Source of the DNA: Blastocatellia bacterium
GTDB lineage: Bacteria > Acidobacteriota > Blastocatellia > Pyrinomonadales > Pyrinomonadaceae
Assembly: GCA_003168335.1 (NCBI GenBank)
Contig: PMSM01000006.1
Location: 634,320 to 698,319, forward strand
Direction of reading: 5' to 3'
DNA: 64,000 nt
The position numbers and the translations under genes are program-made. The notes below the pieces were generated by a model. It was given only the letters and a program-made list of their open reading frames with translations, was not told the origin of the DNA and did no database searches. Below, in pieces: positions 16,947-25,457 of the stretch; the first letter of the stretch is position 1; each line of letters opens with the position of its first letter.

Positions 16947-17891
16947 TCAAACGAAGCCAAAGACTTCCGGGATTCCCGCTGGCGGAAACCGGAAAATGCG
17001 ATGCTCCACAATGCGCATCAGCGTGAGCGGACTAAGCCGCGGAATAATCGAAAGATTCCGCAAGGGCTCACGCAGTCCCCCGCAGCGTAACGCGCGTGCC
17101 GATTCCCAGATAAGATGCTCAGCCATGTTTTCGGAGAATCTTTGCCACGCGGTCCGCTTCGTTCGCTTCGGCGCCCCGACAGCTCGCGGCAAGTTCATCC
17201 AACAATTTCGGAACTGCTGTACACTCAACGAAACCAGTCCCGCCGCCTGCGACGTGCCCTGTCCGGATACCGGCGTCGATCGCCGCCAAATGATCACGGG
17301 TGTTTCCAGGGCCATGATAGGATAAATCTCGGCGATACGCACCCACAAATCCCAATCGTCCGCTCCGGGAATACCGCCATCGAGCAAGCCAACACTGGAC
17401 AGGCACGAACGGCGAAACACCGCGCTGCCGCAGGGAATAAAATTTCGACTCAGCAGTTGCCAGAATATGTCTCCTTGCGGGCAGGTCGCCGGGTCCGAAT
17501 GACACCCGGGTTTGCCTTCCTGATCGCCCCAGATCGCCTGACCATAGATCAATCCGGCCTCCGGTTCTCGATCGAGAGCTTCGATCTGTGCGTCGAGAGA
17601 GCCAGGCAGGCGGGTATCGTCATCGTCAAGAAAGCTCAGGTATTCCCCATGGCTCGCAACTAATCCCACGTTGCGCGCTCCGGCCACGCGCTGGTTTCGG
17701 TCCACGCGCACATAGTTGATGCCCGAAAGATTCTTGCAAACACTGGCAGTCTCATCCGAAGAGGCATCGTCCACCACGACTATTTCGACATCACGGCCTG
17801 AGGCGCGCGCGCTCTCGACGGCGCTCGGCACAAGGTGGGGCCGGCTGTGCGTGGCAATGATGATGCTGGCCTTTGGGTTTGGATTCGTCAT
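16947..17891 (-). CDS. Glycosyltransferase family 2, paralogue of the gene at 23610
   Basis: The GT-A fold is clear: KASIIIATHSRPHL at the N terminus, EIVVVDDASSDETASVC, then GEYLSFLDDDDTRLPGSLDA with the metal-binding Asp cluster, and GADDWDLWVRIAEIYPI towards the acceptor side. With the ATG at 17891 the protein is 314 residues, almost the length of its paralogue at 23610-24557 (315), and both keep SRPHL, ESAR and VAGARNVG motifs. AAGGG stands six bases before that ATG, which is why I prefer it to the TTG at 17930. The C-terminal 80 residues are rich in Arg and lack transmembrane segments. Confidence 0.88.
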   Translation of the reverse strand: MTNPNPKASIIIATHSRPHLVPSAVESARASGRDVEIVVVDDASSDETASVCKNLSGINYVRVDRNQRVAGARNVGLVASHGEYLSFLDDDDTRLPGSLDAQIEALDREPEAGLIYGQAIWGDQEGKPGCHSDPATCPQGDIFWQLLSRNFIPCGSAVFRRSCLSSVGLLDGGIPGADDWDLWVRIAEIYPIMALETPVIIWRRSTPVSGQGTSQAAGLVSLSVQQFRNCWMNLPRAVGAPKRTKRTAWQRFSENMAEHLIWESARALRCGGLREPLRNLSIIPRLSPLTLMRIVEHRIFRFPPAGIPEVFGFV

Positions 17892-18149
17892 TAGACCCTT
17901 AGACATTGGCCTGATAGGCGGCGAGCGCAAAGAAACGTGGGATTAGAATGTTTCCTTCCTGATCAATTTTCGGACCCGCGATGTATCTACTCGACCCCAA
18001 GCCGCGCCAATAGACCTTTCAGGGGCAGTCCCTTATACGCGTCTGACATAGCGGGCGCAAGTATGTAGGCCGTAAAGCGTGAAAAATACTCTCACAAACA
18101 GCAGATATTCGCCACCCACAGGGCGCCGCACGGCCTTGAGGGGCTGCAA

Positions 18150-19283
18150 CTACTTGGGTCCCGGCAGCAGGTCAGCTGGAGGATCGTCCGTCAGATAGCG
18201 TTCGACTATTTCCTGCATGACGACCTGGGGTTGTTCTAATTCAACCTGTCCTGGATCAAAGTAGAACTGCCGGCGGTAAACGGCCCGGCTGAAATATTGC
18301 GAGAGAAACTGCGAGAGCCTGCCGGAGAACGAATCGCAGAATGCCAGCAAGCGCGGTAGATGGTGGTCTCGATGATTTGAAACCCTCGTCGGAGGAGTGC
18401 CGTTCGGCTCCGTTTGGACAACAAACCCAGGATCGCGGAGCTGAAGATCTTCTACTTCTTCGACGAACGAGCCGCTAAGCCCCAGCATTCTACCGAGGTC
18501 ACCGGTTGAGAAGGTGATCGTGGACGTGACGCAATCGGATTCCTGCAGGGGTTTCATTTCCGGAAAGTCATTCGCTAATTTCCTGACGATAGCTTGACAA
18601 GCCACCAGTGCGCCCATCGTGTTCCAGTGTGTGTCAGTCTTAAGGTAAACCCTGCGGGTTCGTTTCGCTTCAAGAAGCGGCGGCCTGAGATCAAGTATTT
18701 CAAGCTGCGAATTCTCTTTTAGGTAGGTGACTAGTTGATCCAACCTGGATTTCTGGTGGGAGGGGGTGCCGGCCGGCAGATATTCCGGATAAATGCTCTG
18801 CTTCTCAGGAGCGATAACGAACAGGTATCGAATTCCGCGTTGAGCAAGCCAGTCATGCCGAACTTCCAACGCTTGCTGCCAGCGGGCCAGTTGTTCGCTG
18901 GTGAAGAGCCTGTCAGATCCGGATTGGCTGAGCGATTGTTCGTAATTGGCATTGAAAAAGAGCCAGCCGTCTTTCCCGACGATTACTTGCGGAGAAACAG
19001 ATTCGCCCAGCCACCTAACCTTAACCAGCGCTTGGACGCGAATTAGCGGTCTGCGGAAACCGAAATGGTCATTGAAGTACAAGCCAAATCCGCTGGGGAA
19101 TTCGGCGAGCGCCCTTACGGTTAATGGCCAAGACGGCATCGGCGCCAAAGTGCGATACTCATCACTGGAAGTTGCCTGGCTTGGAAGTATCTCCATCGTT
19201 ATGAGGGGAGACAATAAAGCCCCCAGGAACAATCCTATCAATAGCCACTCTTCGATTGCCTGAATTCTCTGATCTTTGCGCAT
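18150..19283 (-). CDS. AlgJ/AlgX-like acetyltransferase partner (SGNH-type)
   Basis: One membrane anchor lies at residues 14-32. The rest is periplasmic. FPSGFGLYFNDHFGFRRPLIR and VIVGKDGWLFFN are signatures of the AlgX/AlgJ family. LKTDTHWNTMGALVACQAI holds the Asp-x-His catalytic pair, and FCDSFSGRL is in the place of the nucleophilic Ser. These proteins transfer an acetyl or other acyl group, delivered across the membrane by an MBOAT protein, to a polysaccharide. The MBOAT gene is directly upstream (19389-20849), so the pair forms a complete O-acylation device. An ATG one codon after a TTG is taken as start. Confidence 0.82.
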   Translation of the reverse strand: MRKDQRIQAIEEWLLIGLFLGALLSPLITMEILPSQATSSDEYRTLAPMPSWPLTVRALAEFPSGFGLYFNDHFGFRRPLIRVQALVKVRWLGESVSPQVIVGKDGWLFFNANYEQSLSQSGSDRLFTSEQLARWQQALEVRHDWLAQRGIRYLFVIAPEKQSIYPEYLPAGTPSHQKSRLDQLVTYLKENSQLEILDLRPPLLEAKRTRRVYLKTDTHWNTMGALVACQAIVRKLANDFPEMKPLQESDCVTSTITFSTGDLGRMLGLSGSFVEEVEDLQLRDPGFVVQTEPNGTPPTRVSNHRDHHLPRLLAFCDSFSGRLSQFLSQYFSRAVYRRQFYFDPGQVELEQPQVVMQEIVERYLTDDPPADLLPGPK

Positions 19284-19388
19284 CAATTATGAGTCAGAAC
19301 CCGAAACAGAGTAGAGGATCGCATATCTCGTGGCAACAAATCAGCTTCGGGTAGTGTCCTGGCTTCCACCTTGATTTCATCCGGCCGC

Positions 19389-20849
19389 TCAAAATCTGAA
19401 ATAGATGAACGGATTGTAAGTTCCCGCGGCCGAGAGGGCGACAGACGCAATAAAGATTGCCGCGAGGGCCGCGAGTCTTAGGAACCGCCCGGTTGTTTGT
19501 AGAATGACCACACGGGGATCTCTAAGTTCGGCGATGAGTTTTTCGGCCCAGTTTCGGGTTGCGCGAATAAACGGAGTTGACCCGAGCAGACCGATTACCA
19601 ACGCCAGCAGAAGTTGATTATTCAGGTACGCGCGCAAGCCTGATTGAACTGTCGCGGACCGGGTGAGCCCCGTCATCACGCCAAGAAAAGACAGAGCCTG
19701 GGGAACTGTTTCGGCGCGGAAGAAAACCCATCCCACCATCACTACCAGGATCGCATAGACGTGCCGGATAACTCTGGCTCGCCGGGTCATCCATTTCAAG
19801 AGGCACGCTCGCTCGCAGATCAGGAACGTCCCGTGGAACAATCCCCAGATGATGAAGGTCCTGCTTGCTCCGTGCCACAGTCCGCAAAGAAAAAATACTA
19901 TCAAGAGGTTTAGATAGAGCCGCCAGCGAGGCCCGCGCACGCCCAGCGGAAAAAACAGATAGTCCCGGAACCAGTTTGAGAGAGTGATATGCCAACGCCT
20001 CCAAAATTCTGTAATCGATTGCGAGATGTACGGGTAGTTAAAGTTTTCGGGGAAGTGAAAACCGAACATCCCGGCCAGCCCGATTGCCATATCTGAATAG
20101 CCCGAGAAATCGAAATAGATCTGGACTGTGTAACAAGTGACGCCCAACCACGCCACCGCTGGCGTCAATTGGTTGGACGGAGTCTTGAAGATCAAATCAG
20201 CCGTGACGGCCACACAATTGGCAATGAGCATCTTCTTCCCTAACCCGATGACGAATCTGCGGACGCCTTCGGCAAACCCAGCGCGGCTAAAGTGGCGCAT
20301 GGCGATTTCGGCGGCGATTTCGCCGTATCGTACTATCGGCCCGGCGATCAGGTGCGGAAACAGAGTCAGATACAAAGCAAAGCTTACCGGCCGTTTCTGC
20401 GCATTTATCTGGCGGCGATAGACGTCAATCACATACGACAGACCCATAAAAGTAAAAAATGAAATGCCGATGGGAAGATGTATGAAAGGCGCTGGCACGG
20501 CCTGACCAAATCGCCTGAGAACAACCTGGTTAAAATTGGCCGCGAGAAAATGAGTGTATTTGAAGACGACCAGGAGAAGAACGTTGCCGGCGATGGTGAT
20601 CGAGAAAACCAGTTTACGGTAGCGAATCTTTTGAAAATGCTCAACGCCAAGGCCACCGAAATAGTTGATCAGGACTGAGCTAACCAGAACCAGAAAATAC
20701 GAACCTTCACCCCAGGCGTAAAATACGAGGCTCGCTCCCAGCAGAAAGGCGTTTTTGGCAAACTTTGGCGAAAGAAAGTAGAGTCCCAGGACCACCGGAA
20801 GAAATAAGAACAGAAATAGTGGTTCGGTGAACAACATCGGGTTGGACAT
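19389..20849 (-). CDS. MBOAT O-acyltransferase, AlgI/PatA-like
   Basis: Around ten membrane segments span the 486 residues, the normal AlgI length. ISFFTFMGLSYVIDVYRRQI and LFPHLIAGPIVRYGEI are the N-terminal signatures. SITEFWRRWHITLSNWFRDY and GLWHGASRTFIIWGLFHG carry the conserved His residues of the MBOAT active site. It probably takes an acyl group from the cytoplasm (acetyl-CoA, or possibly an acyl-ACP) and passes it through the membrane to the AlgJ-like protein at 18150. It is the first gene of the minus-strand glycan run and is divergent from the ACP operon at 21111. Confidence 0.93.
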   Translation of the reverse strand: MSNPMLFTEPLFLFLFLPVVLGLYFLSPKFAKNAFLLGASLVFYAWGEGSYFLVLVSSVLINYFGGLGVEHFQKIRYRKLVFSITIAGNVLLLVVFKYTHFLAANFNQVVLRRFGQAVPAPFIHLPIGISFFTFMGLSYVIDVYRRQINAQKRPVSFALYLTLFPHLIAGPIVRYGEIAAEIAMRHFSRAGFAEGVRRFVIGLGKKMLIANCVAVTADLIFKTPSNQLTPAVAWLGVTCYTVQIYFDFSGYSDMAIGLAGMFGFHFPENFNYPYISQSITEFWRRWHITLSNWFRDYLFFPLGVRGPRWRLYLNLLIVFFLCGLWHGASRTFIIWGLFHGTFLICERACLLKWMTRRARVIRHVYAILVVMVGWVFFRAETVPQALSFLGVMTGLTRSATVQSGLRAYLNNQLLLALVIGLLGSTPFIRATRNWAEKLIAELRDPRVVILQTTGRFLRLAALAAIFIASVALSAAGTYNPFIYFRF

Positions 20850-21110
20850 CTTCGATAGTTGCCTCTGAGCTGAAGTTGTAACCGTCGAGTCCCAGCGATA
20901 AGCCCTACTGCTCTAATCCGATGGCGACTATGCTGAGGCCACCCCACGACCCTAAGCGAAGATGCAAAACCCTAACACATAATGCTTCAGATTAGCACTT
21001 GGATCATTTATCATTAACACGCTCATAAAACCCCTAAACGGACGATCGTCTTGCGTTCTGTCTTCGGGGTTTGAATTTGTGTTGCTGTCAAAGTCGTCGG
21101 CGACTCCTGG

Positions 21111-21407
21111 GTGCTAATTATTGGTAGACATTTGCCTGGGAGGATTGTTAAGAAATTGACTGATATGCTCTTGCCAAAAGAAGCTCACGATTTCTTAAAC
21201 GAGAATGCGCGGAGGCTGGGCGTACCCGCTCTGCAACCGACTGAGGATCTCTTTGCGTTGGGAGTGCTGGACAGTTTTGCGTTGGTCGATTTCATCGGCG
21301 TGCTCGAGCAAGCCTGTAACATAAGAGTTCCGGATTCAGATGTGAGCGTCCCGAACTTTCAGACCCTTGAGACGATTGAAGGTTATCTCGAAAAACATAG
21401 GGGGTAA
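21111..21407 (+). CDS. Acyl carrier protein
   Basis: A small acidic helical protein with the phosphopantetheine attachment site at Ser55 in GVLDSFALVDF. Most ACPs have DSL here; Phe at this place is an acceptable variant often seen in specialised ACPs. The 98-residue frame begins at GTG. The first 18 residues are basic and not typical, so translation may begin later, for example at the ATG at 21165, though no strong ribosome binding site settles it. It is followed after five bases by the KASIII gene and then an aminotransferase gene, so it is a dedicated ACP of this operon, distinct from the housekeeping one. Confidence 0.85.
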   Translation: MLIIGRHLPGRIVKKLTDMLLPKEAHDFLNENARRLGVPALQPTEDLFALGVLDSFALVDFIGVLEQACNIRVPDSDVSVPNFQTLETIEGYLEKHRG

Positions 21408-21412
21408 TCTCT

Positions 21413-22417
21413 TTGACAGCATTCATAATTGGATCGAGCTCTTTTGTGCCCGAGCGTGTCGTAACCAATGACGAGTTGGCCCCGAAGTTGGGACTTACCT
21501 CCGAGCAGATTCTTAGATCGTCGGGAATACTGCGTCGTCGTTGGGTCGAGCCAGGGACCGCCACCAGCTCGTTGGCGTCCGCGGCGCTGCGGCTGGCCCT
21601 GGACGATGCAGGTCTTGATTCAGGAAACATCGATTACCTGATCTTTGGTACGATGACTCCGGATCGTTTCATTCCCGGGTCTGCGTCAGCGGTACAAAAA
21701 AAGGCGGGCCTGCGCCACATCCCCTGCGTCGATATTCGGGCTACCTGCTGTAATGCACTTTATGGCCTGCAATTGGCCGCCGCCCTGGTCAAAAGCAGAA
21801 CGGCGAAACGTGTTGCCGTTTGTCTGGCTGACGTTCAATCCGTGTGGCTTGATCTCTCGCCGGCTGCCGCCAACATTTCAATGTTGTTTGGAGATGGTGC
21901 TTCAGCGCTGATAGTCGGGGGCGAAGAAAGAGAATCTTCCGTGGAGATTGTCGACGTGTTGCTGGCCACCGATGGAGCTTATGTGGATGATCTCGGCCTG
22001 CGATCGCCGGGCACTGAGTTTGGCGCCGGTGTCGCGCGTGACCTCACGCCGGAACAGTGCCGGCCGCATATGAAGGGACAATCGGTTATCCTTCAGGCTT
22101 CACGGCGGATTGCGTCTGCCTGTCGAGAACTGCTGCAGCGCAACAACCTGGGAATAGAACAGGTACGCTGGATCGTTCCGCATCAGGCGAACTCTAACCT
22201 CCTCGCTCAGGTGGCCAGAGCGTTGAATTTTCCCGTTGAAACTGGAGGGGTTATTTCGATCCTCGAAAATTTCGGCAACACGTCATCAGCTTCGATGGGC
22301 ATGGCGCTTGACAACTTGCGCCGTTCACAGCGTCTGCAACCGGGAGACTATCTCTTGTTGCCTGGCTTCGGAGCCGGTTTCACGTGGGGGGCCGGCTTGT
22401 GTCGATCATTGGTTTAG
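21413..22417 (+). CDS. 3-oxoacyl-ACP synthase III (KASIII/FabH-like)
   Basis: The thiolase-fold triad is present: Cys112 in RATCCNALYGL, His in WIVPHQANSNLL, and Asn in LENFGNTSSASM. The enzyme condenses a starter acyl-CoA with an extender on an ACP, or transfers acyl groups. It begins with TTG five bases after the ACP gene stop, preceded by a GGGGG box. Being paired with its own ACP and a sugar aminotransferase gene, it probably makes a short acyl or 3-oxoacyl/3-hydroxyacyl group for attachment to an amino sugar. A general role in fatty acid initiation is less likely, because no other fab genes are near. Confidence 0.9.
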   Translation: MTAFIIGSSSFVPERVVTNDELAPKLGLTSEQILRSSGILRRRWVEPGTATSSLASAALRLALDDAGLDSGNIDYLIFGTMTPDRFIPGSASAVQKKAGLRHIPCVDIRATCCNALYGLQLAAALVKSRTAKRVAVCLADVQSVWLDLSPAAANISMLFGDGASALIVGGEERESSVEIVDVLLATDGAYVDDLGLRSPGTEFGAGVARDLTPEQCRPHMKGQSVILQASRRIASACRELLQRNNLGIEQVRWIVPHQANSNLLAQVARALNFPVETGGVISILENFGNTSSASMGMALDNLRRSQRLQPGDYLLLPGFGAGFTWGAGLCRSLV

Positions 22418-22420
22418 TCG

Positions 22421-23593
22421 TTGTCCATTTCAAGGCCGGCGGCGACCGGAAAAGACTGTGAAGTCAATATTCGCACCAAAGGAGTCCCGGTTATTCAAGT
22501 ACCTTTCGTTGATTTGAAAGCTCAATATGCCGGCATCAAGCCTGAGATCGACGCCGCTATTCAACGCGTCGTTGACGGCGCCGGCTTTATTCTGGGTGAG
22601 GAAGTTTCGAACTTTGAACAGGCTCTCGCCGCTACCGTTGGCAGCAGGGACGCCGTTGGAGTTTCTTCCGGCACCGGGGCGTTGCTGCTCGCTTTACTGG
22701 CGGTTGGAGTTAAGCCGGGCGACGAAGTGATAACCACCGCCCATACTTTTATCGCAACTGCCGAAGCCGTTTCGCGAATTGGGGCGCGTCCGGTCTTTGT
22801 AGATATCGATCCCCGCACCTACAACATAGATCCAAATCAAGTTGAAAGTGCGATTACGGAACGCACGAAAGTAATCTTGCCCGTCCATCTTTATGGCCAG
22901 CCGGCCGAACTGAAACCGCTGCGAGACATTGCCAACCGTCACAGACTCGTATTGATCGAGGATGCCGCGCAAGCGATTGCCGCGGAGTACGATGGCCAGC
23001 GTTGCGGCAGCATCGGCGATCTCGCTTGCTTTAGTTTTTATCCGAGCAAGAATCTCGGGGCATACGGTGATGCCGGAGCGGTCACCGGCAACGACGAGAC
23101 ACTATTGGCCAAAGTGAGAAAATTGCGAGACCACGGCCGCATTTCGAAGTATGAGCACGATGAACTCGGCTTCGGTCAGCGAATCGATGCCATCCAGGCG
23201 GCGATTCTGGGGGCGAAGCTGCCTCATCTGGAAGCGTGGACCGAGGCCCGACGCTCACACGCTCGTCTCTATAACGAAGTGCTGTCCGGCGCCGATGTCG
23301 AGACACCTTTTGAATCTCGAAATGTCCGCCACGTCTATCATCTCTATGTAATTCGGACAGCACGCCGCGACGCCCTGCTGCAGCACCTCAAAGAGAAAGG
23401 AATCGACGCGGGCATACACTATCCAATACCGGTCCACCGTCAGCCCGTTTACCTGAAGCTTGGCTATGGAGAAGTTTCGCTGCCGGCCACGGAACAGGCC
23501 GCCGGAGAGATCCTTTCGCTGCCGATGTACCCTGAACTCCGCGGGGAGCAGATCGAATATGTGGCTCAGGCGGTGAGCGAGGGAGCGCATTAG
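22421..23593 (+). CDS. DegT/DnrJ/EryC1/StrS sugar aminotransferase
   Basis: This PLP enzyme converts a keto-sugar nucleotide into an amino sugar. VPFVDLKAQYAGIKPEID is the classic N terminus, EDAAQAIAAEYDGQRCGSIG the cofactor region, and FSFYPSKNLGAYGDAGAV holds the Schiff-base Lys at about residue 209. HYPIPVHRQPVY and LSLPMYPELRGEQI close the domain. The start is uncertain. The TTG at 22421 adds 24 unusual residues. An AAAGGAG box at about 22479 is better placed for an ATT codon at 22493, just before the conserved VPFVDLK, so a rare ATT start should be considered. It is the third gene of the ACP-KASIII operon. Confidence 0.92.
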   Translation: MSISRPAATGKDCEVNIRTKGVPVIQVPFVDLKAQYAGIKPEIDAAIQRVVDGAGFILGEEVSNFEQALAATVGSRDAVGVSSGTGALLLALLAVGVKPGDEVITTAHTFIATAEAVSRIGARPVFVDIDPRTYNIDPNQVESAITERTKVILPVHLYGQPAELKPLRDIANRHRLVLIEDAAQAIAAEYDGQRCGSIGDLACFSFYPSKNLGAYGDAGAVTGNDETLLAKVRKLRDHGRISKYEHDELGFGQRIDAIQAAILGAKLPHLEAWTEARRSHARLYNEVLSGADVETPFESRNVRHVYHLYVIRTARRDALLQHLKEKGIDAGIHYPIPVHRQPVYLKLGYGEVSLPATEQAAGEILSLPMYPELRGEQIEYVAQAVSEGAH

Positions 23594-23609
23594 GTGCATC
23601 GCGACCTGA

Positions 23610-24557
23610 TTACCCCTGATGATCTCGAGGCGTCACGAACAGTCGTTGCGCTAGCTTCTTATAGGCGCTGGGGCGCGTTGCGCGTAAAGGACTAAGTCGA
23701 AGAGCGCTCAGAATATTCTCGCAAACGGCTCGATATTCGCCACGTGTTACGTGCCTCAGGGCGCTCCAAAGCAAAGTGTCCGCACAGCGGTTAATGGCTC
23801 GCCGGCGAATTTCGCGACGCTTGCTCGCGGTGGCGCTCCTGGCCCTCGGTAGTTCGAAAAGTGTTAACTGATGGCGGGCGGCCCTTAGCAGTTGCGTGGC
23901 TTGAGATGAAGAGCCTTGCGCAGAGGATGGAGTTGGTTGGCGGTACACTCCGATTGGTTGATCGATAACGAGCACAGGATAAATTTCCGCGATGCGGACG
24001 AAAAGATCCCAATCGTCAATGCCGCCGAGACGGGGATTAAGCAAACCTACCCGCAGGAGACATTCTTTGCGAATCAGAGTGGACAGCGGCATTACCGGGA
24101 AGTCCAGTTCCAGGAGTTCCCAAAAAACGTCCCCGGAACTTTGACTGGGAAGAAAGGTCTCACCAGTGGTCCGATAATCCTGATTGGCCATGACCATCGC
24201 GCCACAGACGAACCCGGCTTGCGGATTTGCGTCTAACGCTTCGACCTGAAGGTCAAGCGAGCCCGGCAACCGCAGGTCATCGTCATCCAGAAAGGCCACG
24301 TACTGGCCCGTGCTTTCCAGAATTCCAACATTACGCGCGCCGGCCACGCCCTGATTTCTTTCCAAACGAATGTATTTGATACCTGTCAGACTCTGACAGA
24401 CGGAAGCAGTGCCGTCGGTGGAAGCATCATCAACCACGATGATCTCTACATCCGAGCCTGCCTGACGCGCGCTCTCAACCGCCTGGGGCAGCAGATGCGG
24501 ACGACTGTGGGTTGGGATAATGACACTGACGGTCGGCAAACCGCTTTTGAGTTCCAC
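23610..24557 (-). CDS. Glycosyltransferase family 2, paralogue of the gene at 16947
   Basis: The GT-A signatures are intact: VSVIIPTHSRPHLLPQAVES at the N terminus, DVEIIVVDDASTDGTASVC, then GQYVAFLDDDDLRLPGSLDL, and GGIDDWDLFVRIAEIYPVLV. It shares order, spacing and many exact blocks with the protein at 16947-17891, including the Arg-rich tail, so the two arose by duplication. It converges on the aminotransferase gene and lies 41 bases downstream of the exporter ATPase gene on the same strand. Confidence 0.9.
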   Translation of the reverse strand: MELKSGLPTVSVIIPTHSRPHLLPQAVESARQAGSDVEIIVVDDASTDGTASVCQSLTGIKYIRLERNQGVAGARNVGILESTGQYVAFLDDDDLRLPGSLDLQVEALDANPQAGFVCGAMVMANQDYRTTGETFLPSQSSGDVFWELLELDFPVMPLSTLIRKECLLRVGLLNPRLGGIDDWDLFVRIAEIYPVLVIDQPIGVYRQPTPSSAQGSSSQATQLLRAARHQLTLFELPRARSATASKRREIRRRAINRCADTLLWSALRHVTRGEYRAVCENILSALRLSPLRATRPSAYKKLAQRLFVTPRDHQG

Positions 24558-24598
24558 TTAATAGAAGATATCCGGGACCGAGCGTTGCGGCAAGGGAA

Positions 24599-25450
24599 CT
24601 AGCCTGCTCCCAGCGGAGTTGGCACCGTCAAGCCCTTGTCGTCCGAGTTCGTTCCGATGGTTGGGGTCTGGAAATTCTTGTTTGGGGGACTTTCAGCGCC
24701 GTATTGTGCGAGCGTCGCGTGCATGTCGGCTCCCTCAGTAAGCCGGCCCCCGTTAACCACAAAAACACGGTTGCAGAGTTGTTTGATAGCCTGCAGGTTG
24801 TGACTGACAAAAAAGACAGTTCGCCCTTCGCTGTGCACCTGTCTCATTTTCTCATAACACTTCTTCTGAAAACTCGCATCCCCTACCGCCAGCACTTCAT
24901 CCAGGATCAATACGTCCGGTTCGAGATGAACCGCCACGGCAAACGCCAGTCGCAGGTACATCCCCGACGAGTAGAATTTCACCGGGATGTCGAGGAACCG
25001 TTCAACTTCGGAGAAGTCCACGATCTCGTCAAACTTGTGCGTTGTCTCGGCGCGTTTCATTCCTAAGATCGCCGCATTGAGAAAGATGTTTTCGCGGCCC
25101 GTCAAATCAGGATGAAAACCCGTCCCGATTTCCAACAGACTCCCGACGCGACCATAGATATCGACTTCGCCTTCGGAAGGCTTGGTGATTCGCGAAAGGA
25201 TTTTAAGCAAGGTTGACTTGCCGGCGCCGTTGGGCCCGATGATGCCGACAATCTCTCCGGGCGCGACCTCGAAGTTGACGTCGCGCAGCGCCCATAGTGT
25301 GTCAGTCTTCGAACCGTTGCTATCGGAAACGCGCGCCCACGGCCACTTGAGAGAGCCCATCAGCGCCTCGCGCAAGGTGGGATGAGTGTTTCGTGACTTG
25401 CGCAGTTGATAGCGCTTGCTCAAATTTCTGACTTGGACAATGGTCTGCAT
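24599..25450 (-). CDS. ABC exporter ATPase for polysaccharide (Wzt/TagH-like), short form
   Basis: The nucleotide-binding domain has Walker A GIIGPNGAGKSTLLK, a Q-loop region with RVGSLLEIGTGFHPDLTGREN, the signature YSSGMYLRLAFAVAV, and Walker B DVLILDEVLAVGD followed by the H-loop VSHNL. LLEIGTGFHPDLTGRENIF is specific to the polysaccharide and teichoic acid exporter branch. After the domain only about 35 residues remain, so there is no carbohydrate-binding C-terminal domain of the kind found in O9a-type Wzt proteins. The permease gene ends seven bases upstream, so the two form an operon. Confidence 0.93.
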   Translation of the reverse strand: MQTIVQVRNLSKRYQLRKSRNTHPTLREALMGSLKWPWARVSDSNGSKTDTLWALRDVNFEVAPGEIVGIIGPNGAGKSTLLKILSRITKPSEGEVDIYGRVGSLLEIGTGFHPDLTGRENIFLNAAILGMKRAETTHKFDEIVDFSEVERFLDIPVKFYSSGMYLRLAFAVAVHLEPDVLILDEVLAVGDASFQKKCYEKMRQVHSEGRTVFFVSHNLQAIKQLCNRVFVVNGGRLTEGADMHATLAQYGAESPPNKNFQTPTIGTNSDDKGLTVPTPLGAG

Positions 25451-25457
25451 CTCTTCT

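Noticed and set aside
21111-23593. Polyketide or fatty acid biosynthetic cluster
   Set aside because: Only one ACP and one KASIII are present, with no ketoreductase, dehydratase, malonyl transferase or modular synthase; the setting is a glycan locus.
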